Shown: piece after piece, positions 7,738 to 16,370 of the stretch
Position numbering within the stretch: the first letter of the stretch is position 1
Layout: each line of letters begins with the position of its first letter
Source of the DNA: CAZMXI01 sp964570205
Lineage (GTDB): Bacteria; Planctomycetota; Phycisphaerae; Tepidisphaerales; Tepidisphaeraceae
Direction of reading: 5' to 3'
NCBI GenBank assembly: GCA_964570205.1
Contig: CAZMXI010000004.1
Location: forward strand, 1 to 63,788
DNA: 63,788 bases
Position numbers and translations under genes: made by a program
The notes under the pieces: generated by a model
What the model saw: the letters and a program-made list of their open reading frames with translations, nothing else
Told to the model about the DNA's origin: nothing
Databases searched by the model: none

Positions 7738-8784
7738 TCAGAGGGCGGCCGGGTGGGCGGCGAGGAGTTCATCGACGACATCGCGGAGGGTGATGATGCC
7801 TTCGATGCCGCCGTATTCATCCACCACGAACATCATCTGCGTGTTCTGCTCACGGAAGGCGGTCAGGAGGCGGTCGACGGGAAGCGTTTCGGGGATGAAG
7901 ACGGCTTTGAGGGCAATCAGCGAAAGCACGCTCACATCGGCCGCATCCTCGCAAGCGGCGAGGAATTCCCGTGTGCGGATCACGCCGATGACATGATCCA
8001 GCCCGCCGTCGCATAGGGGAAGGCGGCTGTAGAGGTGCTCTTCCATGATCTCGCGGTTCTTCTGGATTGACCAGCGCATGTCCAGAGAGACCACCTCCTT
8101 TCGGGGCACCATGATCTGCCGGGCGGTGCGCTTGCCCAGGGCAAGCGTATTGAGGATCACATCGCGTTCGCGCTGATCGAGCTGGCCGTCGGCCGCCGCC
8201 TGTCTCGTCAGGTACATGATGTCCTGTGGCGTGGCCAATTCCCGCTCCATATCCTGTACTCGGCCGAGCCCAAGGGGGCGAGTCACGAGGTTGGCCAGGG
8301 CATTCATGAGCCACACGAGGGGTCTGATGAGGCGGCCGATGGCGAGGATGGGCACCGCGGTAAGGACGGCCACGGGCGGCGCGCTGCGAAGGGTCAGCGC
8401 CTTGGGCAGCAGTTCACTGAAGACCACGGTGAGAAGCGTTACCACGACGAAGCTGAGGAGCGTGGCCAGGGGCGTGAATACCACACCGGGAATATGTGCG
8501 GCCAGCGGGCCGAGCGCCGCATGCAGGAGGCGGGACATGGCAGGCTCGCCGATCCATCCGAGCAGCAGGTTGGTCATGGTGATGCAGACCTGGATGGCTC
8601 CGATGGAGTCGGCCGGCCGAGTCTTCATGGCCGACATGGCGGCGGCCGACCCGCGCCAGCCTCGTTGTCTAAGTTGTTCGATCTGGACATCACGAATGGC
8701 GACAAGGGCGTACTCGGCCGCGACGAAAAACGCGTTCATGAGGATCAACAGGGGCAGCGCCGGCAAGGAGTACTCAAGGGGCAT
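7738..8784 (-). CDS. CNNM/CBS-domain membrane protein (CorC/HlyC-type)
   Basis: 348 residues from the ATG at 8784. The N-terminal DUF21/CNNM domain has about four hydrophobic segments starting LPALPLLILMNAFFVAAEYAL, which includes the small-residue FFVAAEYA motif. Two CBS motifs follow from about residue 190, the second ending in GIEGIITLRDVVDEL. The C-terminal CorC_HlyC domain of longer homologues is absent. The family is linked to Mg2+/Co2+ export or homeostasis. TACAAT lies 9 nt upstream of the ATG with no Shine-Dalgarno, so initiation may be leaderless, possibly at GTG 8787. Confidence 0.85.
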   Translation of the reverse strand: MPLEYSLPALPLLILMNAFFVAAEYALVAIRDVQIEQLRQRGWRGSAAAMSAMKTRPADSIGAIQVCITMTNLLLGWIGEPAMSRLLHAALGPLAAHIPGVVFTPLATLLSFVVVTLLTVVFSELLPKALTLRSAPPVAVLTAVPILAIGRLIRPLVWLMNALANLVTRPLGLGRVQDMERELATPQDIMYLTRQAAADGQLDQRERDVILNTLALGKRTARQIMVPRKEVVSLDMRWSIQKNREIMEEHLYSRLPLCDGGLDHVIGVIRTREFLAACEDAADVSVLSLIALKAVFIPETLPVDRLLTAFREQNTQMMFVVDEYGGIEGIITLRDVVDELLAAHPAAL

Positions 8785-9020
8785 CACCACTGGATTGTAC
8801 ACCGAGAACAAGGCCAGGCGGATGGCGCGGCCGGCAGATGGCCGTCCGGCAACAGCGTAATGCTGTTTGCATTGGGCAGAGCTACTAACCATCTGCTTTG
8901 AAGGGGATTGGACGCAGATCGCGCTGTCGGGGGCAGGCGCGAAGCTTGTGAAGGGACGGTCTGTTCACGTAACATGCGGCCGGGAATGGCGATGGAATAA
9001 AAAACCGGGCTGGAGGCGGT

Positions 9021-10577
9021 ATGGCGACGCTGGAGCAGGTGGCCGGGCGGCAGCGCACGACGGGCATATCCGGGGCGGGGATTGCGTTGCTGGCCGCGAT
9101 AGTGGTCGTGGGGATCGCGACTTGGGTTTCATTTCTGCTGCGTAACTCGAGCGGGACATTCGCCACGTATTGGCCGCTGGCGGTGCTGGGCGTGAGCGTA
9201 GGGCTGGTGGTCACGCTGATTACGGCGGTGCGGGTGCACGCATTCGTGGCGCTGATCGTGTCGGCTATGGCGGTGGGGTTCATGGCGCGTGTGGGGGCGT
9301 TGCCTGTGCCAATGGGGATCATGGGCAAGCCTTCGCCGCTGCACTGGGTGCGGGCCATCGAGTTGACGGCTGAGGGATTCGGCGGGACGGCGGCCAAGGT
9401 GGGCATCGTAATCGTGTTGGCGGCGATCATCGGAATGTGCCTGCTGGAGAGCGGCGCGGCCGACCGGGTGGTAAGGCAGTTTCTGCGGTGGTTCGGGGAA
9501 CGCAACGGCGGATTGGCGCTGCTGGCGGCGACGTACGTGGTGTCGATTCCGATCTTCTTTGACACGATATTCATGCTCCTGGTGCCGCTGGCGCACGCAA
9601 TGTACTGGCGGACGAAGCGGGATTATCTGCTGTACATCCTGGCCATCTGCTGCGCGGGGGTGATCACGCATTCGATGGTGATCCCGCATCCCGGGCCGCT
9701 GGCCATGGCGACCGACCTGCGGATCGATCCGGGGCTGACGATCTGGGTGGGGTTGCTGACGGGGATCGTGCCCGCCATTTGCGGGTGGATGGCGGCCAAA
9801 TGGATCAATGCGAGGATGCCGGTGACGCCACCAGAGGAGACACGGGCCGCGATGGAGAGCGCGGATTCGCCCGTGAACCGGCCTGACAGCGAGTTGCCGC
9901 CGCTGTGGGCAAGCGTGGTGCCGGTGCTGCTGCCCGTGGCGCTGATCGGAGCGGCATCGTTCCTGAGCGCATTCGGGAAGGATGCTTTGCCGGGGCTGAC
10001 GGCGTGGATGACCTTCGTGGGCGACAGGCACGTCGCGTTGCTGCTGGGCACCGCGTTCGCGATCTGGCTGGTGGTGCGGCAATGCGGGTGGAGCCTGGCG
10101 CAAGCGGGTGAGCGGATCGGCCCGCCGCTGGCCATGGCGGGCGTGGTGATTCTGATCACCAGCGCGGGCGGGGCATTTGGGGGCATGCTGAAGAACGCGG
10201 GGGTGGGGCATGCGATCAAGTCGGCGGCGGATGGGCAAGGGATCAACATGATCGTTCTGGCGTGGCTGGTGGCAATCGTGATCCGAATCGCGCAGGGTTC
10301 GGCGACGGTGGCGATGCTGTCGACCAGCTCGATGATGTATCCGCTGATGAGCGCGCCCGGGGCACTCGGATGTCACCCTGTGTACATCTTCCTGGCGATC
10401 GGGTACGGGGCCGTGGGCGTGTCGTGGATGAACGACAGCGGATTCTGGCTGGTCAGCCGGTTGGGCGGCTTCACCGAGCAGCAGACGCTGAAGAGTTGGA
10501 CGGTGCTGCTGTTCGTGATCTCGGTGGCCGGGCTGGGAACGACACTGGTGATGTCGATGCTGATCCCCGGCGTATGA
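9021..10577 (+). CDS. GntP family permease
   Basis: 518 residues and about 12 hydrophobic segments. The GntP (gluconate:H+ symporter) family features are VGIVIVLAAIIGMCLLESGAADRV, SIPIFFDTIFMLLVPLAHA and GVITHSMVIPHPGPLAMA, then APGALGCHPVYIFLAIGYGAVGVSWMNDSGFW near the end. It imports gluconate or a related sugar acid across the inner membrane. GGAGG is 4 nt before the ATG. It lies just upstream of the DUF1080 and Gfo/Idh genes, which have their own promoter, so the substrate may be an oxidised sugar used by those enzymes. Confidence 0.9.
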   Translation: MATLEQVAGRQRTTGISGAGIALLAAIVVVGIATWVSFLLRNSSGTFATYWPLAVLGVSVGLVVTLITAVRVHAFVALIVSAMAVGFMARVGALPVPMGIMGKPSPLHWVRAIELTAEGFGGTAAKVGIVIVLAAIIGMCLLESGAADRVVRQFLRWFGERNGGLALLAATYVVSIPIFFDTIFMLLVPLAHAMYWRTKRDYLLYILAICCAGVITHSMVIPHPGPLAMATDLRIDPGLTIWVGLLTGIVPAICGWMAAKWINARMPVTPPEETRAAMESADSPVNRPDSELPPLWASVVPVLLPVALIGAASFLSAFGKDALPGLTAWMTFVGDRHVALLLGTAFAIWLVVRQCGWSLAQAGERIGPPLAMAGVVILITSAGGAFGGMLKNAGVGHAIKSAADGQGINMIVLAWLVAIVIRIAQGSATVAMLSTSSMMYPLMSAPGALGCHPVYIFLAIGYGAVGVSWMNDSGFWLVSRLGGFTEQQTLKSWTVLLFVISVAGLGTTLVMSMLIPGV

Positions 10578-10629
10578 GCGGGGTCTGTCGCACGCGGAGC
10601 AGACCGTCTGGGCCGCGCCGGCGTGCGGC

Positions 10630-10657
10630 TTGACTGAGCATGGGGCGGTGCGATACT
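10630..10657 (+). promoter_or_regulatory. Promoter of the DUF1080 fusion gene
   Basis: TTGACT (10630-10635), 16 nt, GATACT (10652-10657). Transcription would start near 10664, giving a leader of about 20 nt with GAGGG as ribosome-binding site. Confidence 0.6.
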
Positions 10658-10684
10658 GGCGGGCAATTCCTTTGAGGGTCCACT

Positions 10685-12175
10685 ATGCTGAAGATGATGT
10701 TGGTGCTGGCGGCGACGGTGTGCGTGGCGGTGTCGTGCCAGTCGAAGAATGCGCCCCAGCCGACGGAGGGGGCGGCCGACGGGTGGGTGTCGCTGTTCGA
10801 CGGCAAAACGCTGAACGGCTGGAAAGCCAACGAGAGCCCGGAGACATTCAAAGTTCGGGATGGGGCGATCGTGGCCAGCGGGCCCCGAGCCCACTTGTTT
10901 TATGTGGGCGATCTGCGCACCGCCAAGTTCAAGAGCTTTGAACTTAAGGTGGACGTTAAGGCGGGGGCGGGAGCCAACTCCGGCGTCTATTTCCACACGG
11001 CGTGGCAGGACGCCGGCTGGCTGGAGCAAGGCCTGGAAGTGCAGATCAACAACACGCAGCCCGAGCATGACGGTTATTACGAGTTCAAGAAGACGGGCAG
11101 CCTGTACGGCGTGCGCAACATCTTCAAACAGCTCATGAAGGATGAAGAATGGTTCACAATGCACATCATCGTGGAAGGCGCGCGGGTGCGGGTGAAGCTG
11201 AACGATCTGCTTGTGGTGGACTACACGGAACCCGAAGGGCTGAACCGCGGCGATTCCGGCCGGCGGCGGAACCTGGGCAGCGGCACATTTGCCCTGCAGG
11301 GGCATGATCCGGCCAGCCGGGTGATGTTCCGGAATATCATGGTTCGGCCGATCGACGTGGTGTTCGGGGTGCCGGCGAGCCCCGGCGGGGAGAAATACCC
11401 ACTGGTGAAGGCGCTGAGCACGGAGAGTTTTCCGATCATCGACTTCCACTCGCACCTCAAGGGAGGGCTGACCATCGAGCAACTGCTGGCGCATTCCCGG
11501 GCAACGGGCATCAGCTACGGCGTAGCGCCCAACTGCGGGTTGAACTTCCCGATCACCGACGATGCGGGGATCGAGCAGTTCATCCAGGGCATGAAGGGCC
11601 TGCCGGTGTGGTTGGGCATGCAGGCGGAGGGCCGCGAATGGGTGCACATGTTCTCGCCGGAGGCCGTGGCGAAGTTCGACTATGTGTTTTCTGACGCCAT
11701 GACGTTCACGGATGACAACGGCAAGCGCATGCGCATCTGGATCAAGGATGAGCTGGGGGAAATCGGCGACAAGCAGCAATGGATGGACATGTACGTCGAT
11801 CGGATCGTGAAAGTGATCAGCGACGAGCCGATCGACATCTATGCCAACGCGACGATCCTGCCGGCGCCTCTGGCAAAGGAATACGACCAGCTCTGGACGA
11901 CCGAGCGCATGATGAACGTGATCGACGCGGCGGTGGCCCATGGCGTGGCGATTGAGATCGGCGCCGCCAACCGCATCCCAAGCGAACGATTCATCAAGCT
12001 GGCCAAGGAAAAGGGCGCGAAATTCAGTCTCGGCACCAACAACGCCGGCAACGAACTGGGCAGCTTGGAATACGCCCTGCGAATGGTGCAGGCGTGCGGC
12101 CTGACGGGCAAGGACATGTTCATGCCCAAGCCCGACGGGCAGAAGCCGATCCAGGTGAAGGGGTTCAAGAAGTGA
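10685..12175 (+). CDS. DUF1080 (3-keto-glycoside hydrolase-like) fused to TIM-barrel amidohydrolase-like domain; lipoprotein
   Basis: 496 residues. The lipoprotein signal ends at Cys18 (CVAVSC). Residues 35-230 are a DUF1080 jelly-roll: GWVSLFDGKTLNGWK, then SGVYFHTAWQDAGWLEQGLEVQINN, ending in the RNIMVRPI strand. DUF1080 proteins hydrolyse 3-keto-glycosides. From about 255 a second domain starts PIIDFHSHLKGGLT, a metal-binding HxH of the amidohydrolase/PHP superfamily. It ends with GAANRIPSERFIKLAKEKG and FSLGTNNAG. I know of no named family with this fusion. A Gfo/Idh oxidoreductase follows 30 nt later; members of that family generate 3-keto sugars, so a joint pathway is plausible. Confidence 0.8.
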   Translation: MLKMMLVLAATVCVAVSCQSKNAPQPTEGAADGWVSLFDGKTLNGWKANESPETFKVRDGAIVASGPRAHLFYVGDLRTAKFKSFELKVDVKAGAGANSGVYFHTAWQDAGWLEQGLEVQINNTQPEHDGYYEFKKTGSLYGVRNIFKQLMKDEEWFTMHIIVEGARVRVKLNDLLVVDYTEPEGLNRGDSGRRRNLGSGTFALQGHDPASRVMFRNIMVRPIDVVFGVPASPGGEKYPLVKALSTESFPIIDFHSHLKGGLTIEQLLAHSRATGISYGVAPNCGLNFPITDDAGIEQFIQGMKGLPVWLGMQAEGREWVHMFSPEAVAKFDYVFSDAMTFTDDNGKRMRIWIKDELGEIGDKQQWMDMYVDRIVKVISDEPIDIYANATILPAPLAKEYDQLWTTERMMNVIDAAVAHGVAIEIGAANRIPSERFIKLAKEKGAKFSLGTNNAGNELGSLEYALRMVQACGLTGKDMFMPKPDGQKPIQVKGFKK

Positions 12176-12205
12176 CCGGCGGCTGATGTCTGAGCCCGAC
12201 CCGGA

Positions 12206-13474
12206 ATGCCTATGCGGACCTCGCGGCGAGCGTTCTTGAAGGCGGCGGTGGCAACGCCGCTGATGGTCACATCGCCGGTCTTCGGCGATGCCGCACCGGG
12301 CGAGCCAATTCGCCTGGCGATTATCGGCATCGGCCGGTGCGGCGCCGCGCACCTGCGATCGCTGGCGGCGATGGAAGAGGTGCGCATCGTCGCGGTCTGC
12401 GATGTGGACGGCCATCGCCTGCGCATCGCCCACGCCCTGGTCCGGCGATTCGGGGTCAGGGCCTGCTTGGCGCTTCGCGATTTCCGCCAGGCGCTTGTCC
12501 GCGATGATGTCGATGCGGTGGTGATCGCCACGCCCGACCACTGGCATGCCGCCATGGCAGTGGCGGCGCTGAAGGCGGGCAAGCATGTCTACTGCGAGAC
12601 GCCGCTGGCGCATTCCATTGCCGAGGGACGAGCCGTGGCGGAGTTTGCGCGGCGATATGGCCGTGTGGTGCAGACCGGCAGCATCGCGCGGTCCATTCCC
12701 GCGGTCCGCCATGCCTGCGAAATGGTGCGAGGCGGCTGGATCGGGAGGCTTCATCGCGTGTGGTTGGGCCTGCCGGCCGACCGGCCGGATGTGGGCCTGC
12801 AGGCGGCCGCCCCGATCCCGCCCGAGCTTGATTACGAGATGTGGCTGGGTCCAGCGCCCTGGCGGCCGTACACCAAGGCGGGGTCGCACTTCAACTGGCG
12901 ATATCAGTATGACTTCGGCGGCGGTGAGATCGCCGACGGCGGCGCTCATGCGGCCGACATCGCCCTGTGGGGTGCCGGCCCGCTGCCGGACGGACCGATC
13001 GAGGTCGCAAGCCGTGGCCTTGCCGCGTTTTACCGAAACAGCCTGTTCGACACGGCCATTCAATACCATGTCGAGATGCGTTGCCCCGACGGATTACGTG
13101 TGATGGTGTCGAGCAACCGGCAGCGAGGGGTGAAATTCGAGGGCGATGACGGATGGGTTTTTGCCGGGTTGCCCGAAGGACATGTGACGGCGAGCCAGAC
13201 TTCGTTGCTAAGCGAGGTAATCCGCCCGGACCAGACACACCTTCACCAGAGCGACAACCATTTCGCGGACTTTGTCCGGGCCATCCGCACCGGCGATTCC
13301 GTCGCCGCCACGGCCGCCGACGGCCATGCCGCCGCGACGTTATGCCACCTCTGTAATATCGCCCTTCGGCTGGGACGGAAGGTGACGTGGCACACCCAAG
13401 TGGAGCGGTTCATCGATGATCCCGAAGCCCAGCGACTGACCGCCGCCGCCATGCGCGGCCCATGGGGCCTTTGA
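12206..13474 (+). CDS. Tat-exported Gfo/Idh/MocA family oxidoreductase
   Basis: 422 residues. The twin-arginine signal (TSRRAFLKAA) is followed by a Rossmann fold with GIGRCGAAHL and the typical ATPDHWHAAMAVAALKAGKHVYCE block. The dehydrogenase domain contains FNWRYQYDFGGGEIADGGAHAADIALW with the conserved histidine. Family members oxidise or epimerise sugars with bound NAD(P). Export of a cofactor-loaded enzyme through Tat is typical of planctomycete paralogues. The dinucleotide motif is GIGRCG rather than GxGxxG-A/S, a usual variant. The start could also be the second Met at 12212. It is probably in one transcript with the DUF1080 fusion. Confidence 0.9.
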   Translation: MPMRTSRRAFLKAAVATPLMVTSPVFGDAAPGEPIRLAIIGIGRCGAAHLRSLAAMEEVRIVAVCDVDGHRLRIAHALVRRFGVRACLALRDFRQALVRDDVDAVVIATPDHWHAAMAVAALKAGKHVYCETPLAHSIAEGRAVAEFARRYGRVVQTGSIARSIPAVRHACEMVRGGWIGRLHRVWLGLPADRPDVGLQAAAPIPPELDYEMWLGPAPWRPYTKAGSHFNWRYQYDFGGGEIADGGAHAADIALWGAGPLPDGPIEVASRGLAAFYRNSLFDTAIQYHVEMRCPDGLRVMVSSNRQRGVKFEGDDGWVFAGLPEGHVTASQTSLLSEVIRPDQTHLHQSDNHFADFVRAIRTGDSVAATAADGHAAATLCHLCNIALRLGRKVTWHTQVERFIDDPEAQRLTAAAMRGPWGL

Positions 13475-13524
13475 CGGCGAGAGGCGAATGCCGTTGCGCC
13501 CGCGCATCGCGGCGACCACAGTGT

Positions 13525-13530
13525 TAGAAT
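13525..13530 (+). promoter_or_regulatory. -10 element of hpt, leaderless type
   Basis: TAGAAT lies exactly 6 nt before the ATG of hpt and no Shine-Dalgarno is present, so the transcript probably starts at the start codon. No clear -35. Confidence 0.5.
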
Positions 13531-13536
13531 CCGGAA

Positions 13537-14127
13537 ATGAAGCGCGACATCGAGCAGGTGCTCATTTCGCAGGAACAGATCGCCCGGCGCGTGGACGAAC
13601 TGGCCCGGCAGATCACGGGCGACTTCGCCCCGGGCGGACACGCGGAGGATGATGTCGAGATCACGATCGTTCCTTTGCTGACCGGCGCGATGATCTTCAC
13701 CGCGGACCTGATCCGTCGGATGCCGCTGCGGATGTGCATTGGGCTGCTGACGGTCAGCAGCTATCCCGGCACGAGCACGCGGACGCAAGGCTCGACGATC
13801 CTGGCGGACCAGATCGGCGAGGTGAGAAACCGACACGTGCTGCTGGTGGATGACATTCTCGACAGCGGTGGCACGATCGGCCTGGTCCGCCAGAAACTGC
13901 TGGCCATGCAGCCTGTGGTGGTGAAGACCTGCGTGCTGCTGCGCAAGCCGACGGCCGGGGCGGCCCAGACACCGGTGGATTACGTTGGATTTGACATCCC
14001 CGACGTGTTTGTGGTGGGGTATGGGTTGGACCTTGGCAATTACTACCGGAACCTGCCGGACATCGTAACCCTGGACCGGCGGGTGATCGAGGCGGCGTTG
14101 CAGCGGTCGGGAGCATTGGATAGATGA
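13537..14127 (+). CDS. hpt: Hypoxanthine phosphoribosyltransferase
   Basis: 196 residues. The PRPP-binding loop is VLLVDDILDSGGT, and the hood region has SSYPGTSTR, followed by the base-recognition segment DVFVVGYGLDLGNYYRNLP. It salvages hypoxanthine (and guanine) to IMP/GMP in the cytoplasm. It overlaps the following gene by 4 nt (ATGA), so the two are translationally coupled. Confidence 0.95.
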   Translation: MKRDIEQVLISQEQIARRVDELARQITGDFAPGGHAEDDVEITIVPLLTGAMIFTADLIRRMPLRMCIGLLTVSSYPGTSTRTQGSTILADQIGEVRNRHVLLVDDILDSGGTIGLVRQKLLAMQPVVVKTCVLLRKPTAGAAQTPVDYVGFDIPDVFVVGYGLDLGNYYRNLPDIVTLDRRVIEAALQRSGALDR

Positions 14128-14807
14128 CCCATTCTTGGCCCAACCTGGTGGAGAAGGCCGAACGTCTGGCGCGATGGCGCCTCGGAAGCGATCCTGCGCA
14201 ACGGCGGCAGCCAGCGTCCCCTCCGCCACAGGCCACGCCGCAATCGCCCACCGAGGTCCATTCCGCCGAGGGCGGCGCCGCCACCGCCCGGCCCACGGTG
14301 TCAACGCCCATGGGTGCGCTGCTCGGCGGCCACATCCTGCGGGACGGCGAACTGGTGCTGCTGATCCTGCGGCCAAGCCGCTGGTTCATCCTGCTGACCT
14401 GCTACCGTAGCCTCGCCGCCATCATCGCCCTGACTGTGCTCGCCGCGGTGCTGGATGACCGCTTCGCCTATGCCGGCCACCAGTGGGCAATGGTGGGCGT
14501 GATCGTGGCGATGGGCCGCCTGACGTGGTCAGTCCTTCAATGGATGAGCAGGCTGTATATCTTGACGGATTTGCGGATCATCCGCCTGTCGGGAGTCTTC
14601 AGCGTGGATATCTATGATTGCGCTCTAAGGAAAGTGGCCAGGGCGATGCTGGAGGCCACCCCGAAAGAGCGGCTCTGCCGGATCGGCTCAATCACCATCA
14701 TCCCCCACGATGACCAATGCCCGCTGGGCTCGTGGCAGATGGTGCCCCGACCCAGAGACGTGCATGAGCAGGTGGCAAGGACGATCGCGCGAGCCAAGGG
14801 ACGATAG
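14124..14807 (+). CDS. Bacterial PH-domain membrane protein
   Basis: 227 residues. The N-terminal ~75 residues are polar and Pro/Ala-rich; two transmembrane helices follow at about 92-112 and 120-138. The C-terminal part (YILTDLRIIRLSGVFSVDIYDCAL) is the strand pattern of the bPH2/DUF304 family. Function unknown; such proteins are membrane-associated. It overlaps hpt by 4 nt and is followed by a hairpin that starts at its stop codon. Confidence 0.7.
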   Translation: MTHSWPNLVEKAERLARWRLGSDPAQRRQPASPPPQATPQSPTEVHSAEGGAATARPTVSTPMGALLGGHILRDGELVLLILRPSRWFILLTCYRSLAAIIALTVLAAVLDDRFAYAGHQWAMVGVIVAMGRLTWSVLQWMSRLYILTDLRIIRLSGVFSVDIYDCALRKVARAMLEATPKERLCRIGSITIIPHDDQCPLGSWQMVPRPRDVHEQVARTIARAKGR

Positions 14808-14827
14808 GCGCCCCGGCCGAGGGCGCC
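14807..14827. terminator. GC hairpin between convergent genes
   Basis: GGCGCCC (14807-14813), 7-nt loop, GGGCGCC (14821-14827). It begins at the last base of the upstream stop codon and lies 21 nt from the stop of the convergent gene, so it could terminate both. No T tract. Confidence 0.4.
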
Positions 14828-14848
14828 GCATGACGAGATGGATCACCT

Positions 14849-15601
14849 TCAGCCCGCGATCGGCGCGAAGTGAATCTTGGTTGGATGCAGATACGCAACG
14901 ACGCCGGCAACAGGCATTGCCGCAACCAATGGCAGACCGACCGCCAGCGGGTAATGCCACCACCTTGGCGGCCGCGCCGGCCGGTTCGCCGGGATGCAGT
15001 AGGCAGGCAGGTAGACCATCAAGCCGTACACGAAGACCCAGAAGCCGGCATTGGCAAGGTTCGCCAGGCCAAAGGAGCCGGCCTCGGCAAGGACGCCTGT
15101 CAGCCCGAACAGGATGAACACGGCGTCCGGTGAGAACCTTCGGCATGAGAGCAGGAACGCCCATGCAATGAACATGGGGACAAACACGATCACACTGTGG
15201 CAACAGACGACATCGATGTAATTGGCGCTGGCGGTAATGTAGGCAACCCCCACCGGAACTCCGAACACCGGGGCCAGATTGGTCATCATCGTCGTGATGG
15301 CTTCCTCCACCAGCGCCAGCAGGGTGCAGAACACGATGAACGTCAGACGCCAGTCCCAGGGAGCCCGCTGCACAAGCGCACGGACGCGATCACGGCCCAA
15401 ACGCATGAACGTGCCGCCCACAACGACCCAAAGCACCGTCAGCCCGACGACCATGAGCATGAGGGCCCGTGGCGCCGGCTTTCCACTCATGATGAGCACC
15501 GCTGAAACCAGCGAAGTGACCACGCCACCCCAGACGCCGAATGCAATGATCAGATGATATGCGGCAAAGCTCCGTGCATAACGGCCGAGGGGAAGGACCA
15601 T
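14849..15601 (-). CDS. Polytopic membrane protein of unknown function
   Basis: 250 residues with about seven hydrophobic segments (for example YHLIIAFGVWGGVVTSLVSAV and LMLMVVGLTVLWVVVGGTFM). A central ALVEEAITTMMTNLAPVFG segment contains paired glutamates in a helix, slightly reminiscent of CPBP-type intramembrane proteases, but the other CPBP motifs are not clear. I do not recognise a family. No clear operon partner. Confidence 0.6.
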   Translation of the reverse strand: MVLPLGRYARSFAAYHLIIAFGVWGGVVTSLVSAVLIMSGKPAPRALMLMVVGLTVLWVVVGGTFMRLGRDRVRALVQRAPWDWRLTFIVFCTLLALVEEAITTMMTNLAPVFGVPVGVAYITASANYIDVVCCHSVIVFVPMFIAWAFLLSCRRFSPDAVFILFGLTGVLAEAGSFGLANLANAGFWVFVYGLMVYLPAYCIPANRPARPPRWWHYPLAVGLPLVAAMPVAGVVAYLHPTKIHFAPIAG

Positions 15602-15733
15602 GACCTCCCAGTGTAGTCGGCCGACACCGGAGCCGAAACGTCGTTCGGATGGAATGTGTTCCAGCTACATGAATCTGTGGCACGGCGAAAGCGAGACGAC
15701 GATCGATGCCTGCTCGCCTTCGCGGCACGGCCC

Positions 15734-16165
15734 TCAGTCAACCGCCAGGCGCGGGGCGTCGGGATCGACGGCGAAGCCTTCCTTGGCGCATTTCGGGCAA
15801 TGCGTGATCTCCGCGGGCGAGCGAATCTCCATGAAACCGCCTTCGCATCCCGGACATCGGAACACCCGCCGCACCTGGCCCGTTGCGGGGTTCCACACCT
15901 CCGCCAGCGGCTTGGGCGGGGCGACCACCTTGTCCACCAGCAAAGCGCCCTCCCTCGTCCATGTCACCGTTTGAACCTTCTGGCACCTGTGGCAATATCC
16001 GGTCACCGCTTCGAACATCTTCCCCCCGCCGAAGACGATCGTGGGCTTGTGGCCGCACTGGCTGTCAGCACATTTAAAGCCAAAGCCATCCCCGGCCAGG
16101 ACCGTTGCCGCAATTCCCGCCAACACCACGATCGCCACGCCCGCCCGCTTCCTGCCGTACCACAT
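15734..16165 (-). CDS. Exported small zinc-ribbon protein
   Basis: 143 residues from the ATG at 16165, chosen because AGGAG sits 8 nt upstream. An N-terminal hydrophobic segment (GVAIVVLAGIAATVLAG) acts as signal or anchor. Four cysteine pairs or knuckles follow: CADSQCGH, CHRCQ, CPGC and CPKC, consistent with two zinc ribbons. Function unknown. Confidence 0.65.
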   Translation of the reverse strand: MWYGRKRAGVAIVVLAGIAATVLAGDGFGFKCADSQCGHKPTIVFGGGKMFEAVTGYCHRCQKVQTVTWTREGALLVDKVVAPPKPLAEVWNPATGQVRRVFRCPGCEGGFMEIRSPAEITHCPKCAKEGFAVDPDAPRLAVD

Positions 16166-16312
16166 CACAAGGCTCCTTTCACGCCGGGCGACGATGCGCC
16201 GCCGGCACCCGTTTGACGCCGCCGCGTTCCGCCGGTTCCACACCGCACGATTTGCCGGATCGGCCCCTGACATGGCTCTCTGAACGAGTACCAGAGACTG
16301 CGGCACAGACAA

Positions 16313-16344
16313 GAAGCCTGGAGACGGCGAGATCTCCAGGCTTC
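16313..16344 (-). terminator. Hairpin downstream of rpsD
   Basis: Perfect 12-bp stem: GAAGCCTGGAGA (16313-16324) and TCTCCAGGCTTC (16333-16344) with an 8-nt loop, 26 nt beyond the rpsD stop on the minus strand. It is followed on that strand by TTGT only. Confidence 0.65.
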
Positions 16345-16370
16345 CAGAAATCGCTGTAACGGATGTTGGA

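Noticed and set aside
10373..13069. Very long minus-strand frame (about 900 codons) opposite the DUF1080 and Gfo/Idh genes
   Set aside because: The plus-strand proteins are clear family members; the minus frame has Arg/His-rich noise composition and no recognisable domain.
15300..15420. CPBP-type intramembrane protease in the membrane protein at 14849-15601
   Set aside because: Only an EE pair is seen; the later Arg and His motifs are not clear.
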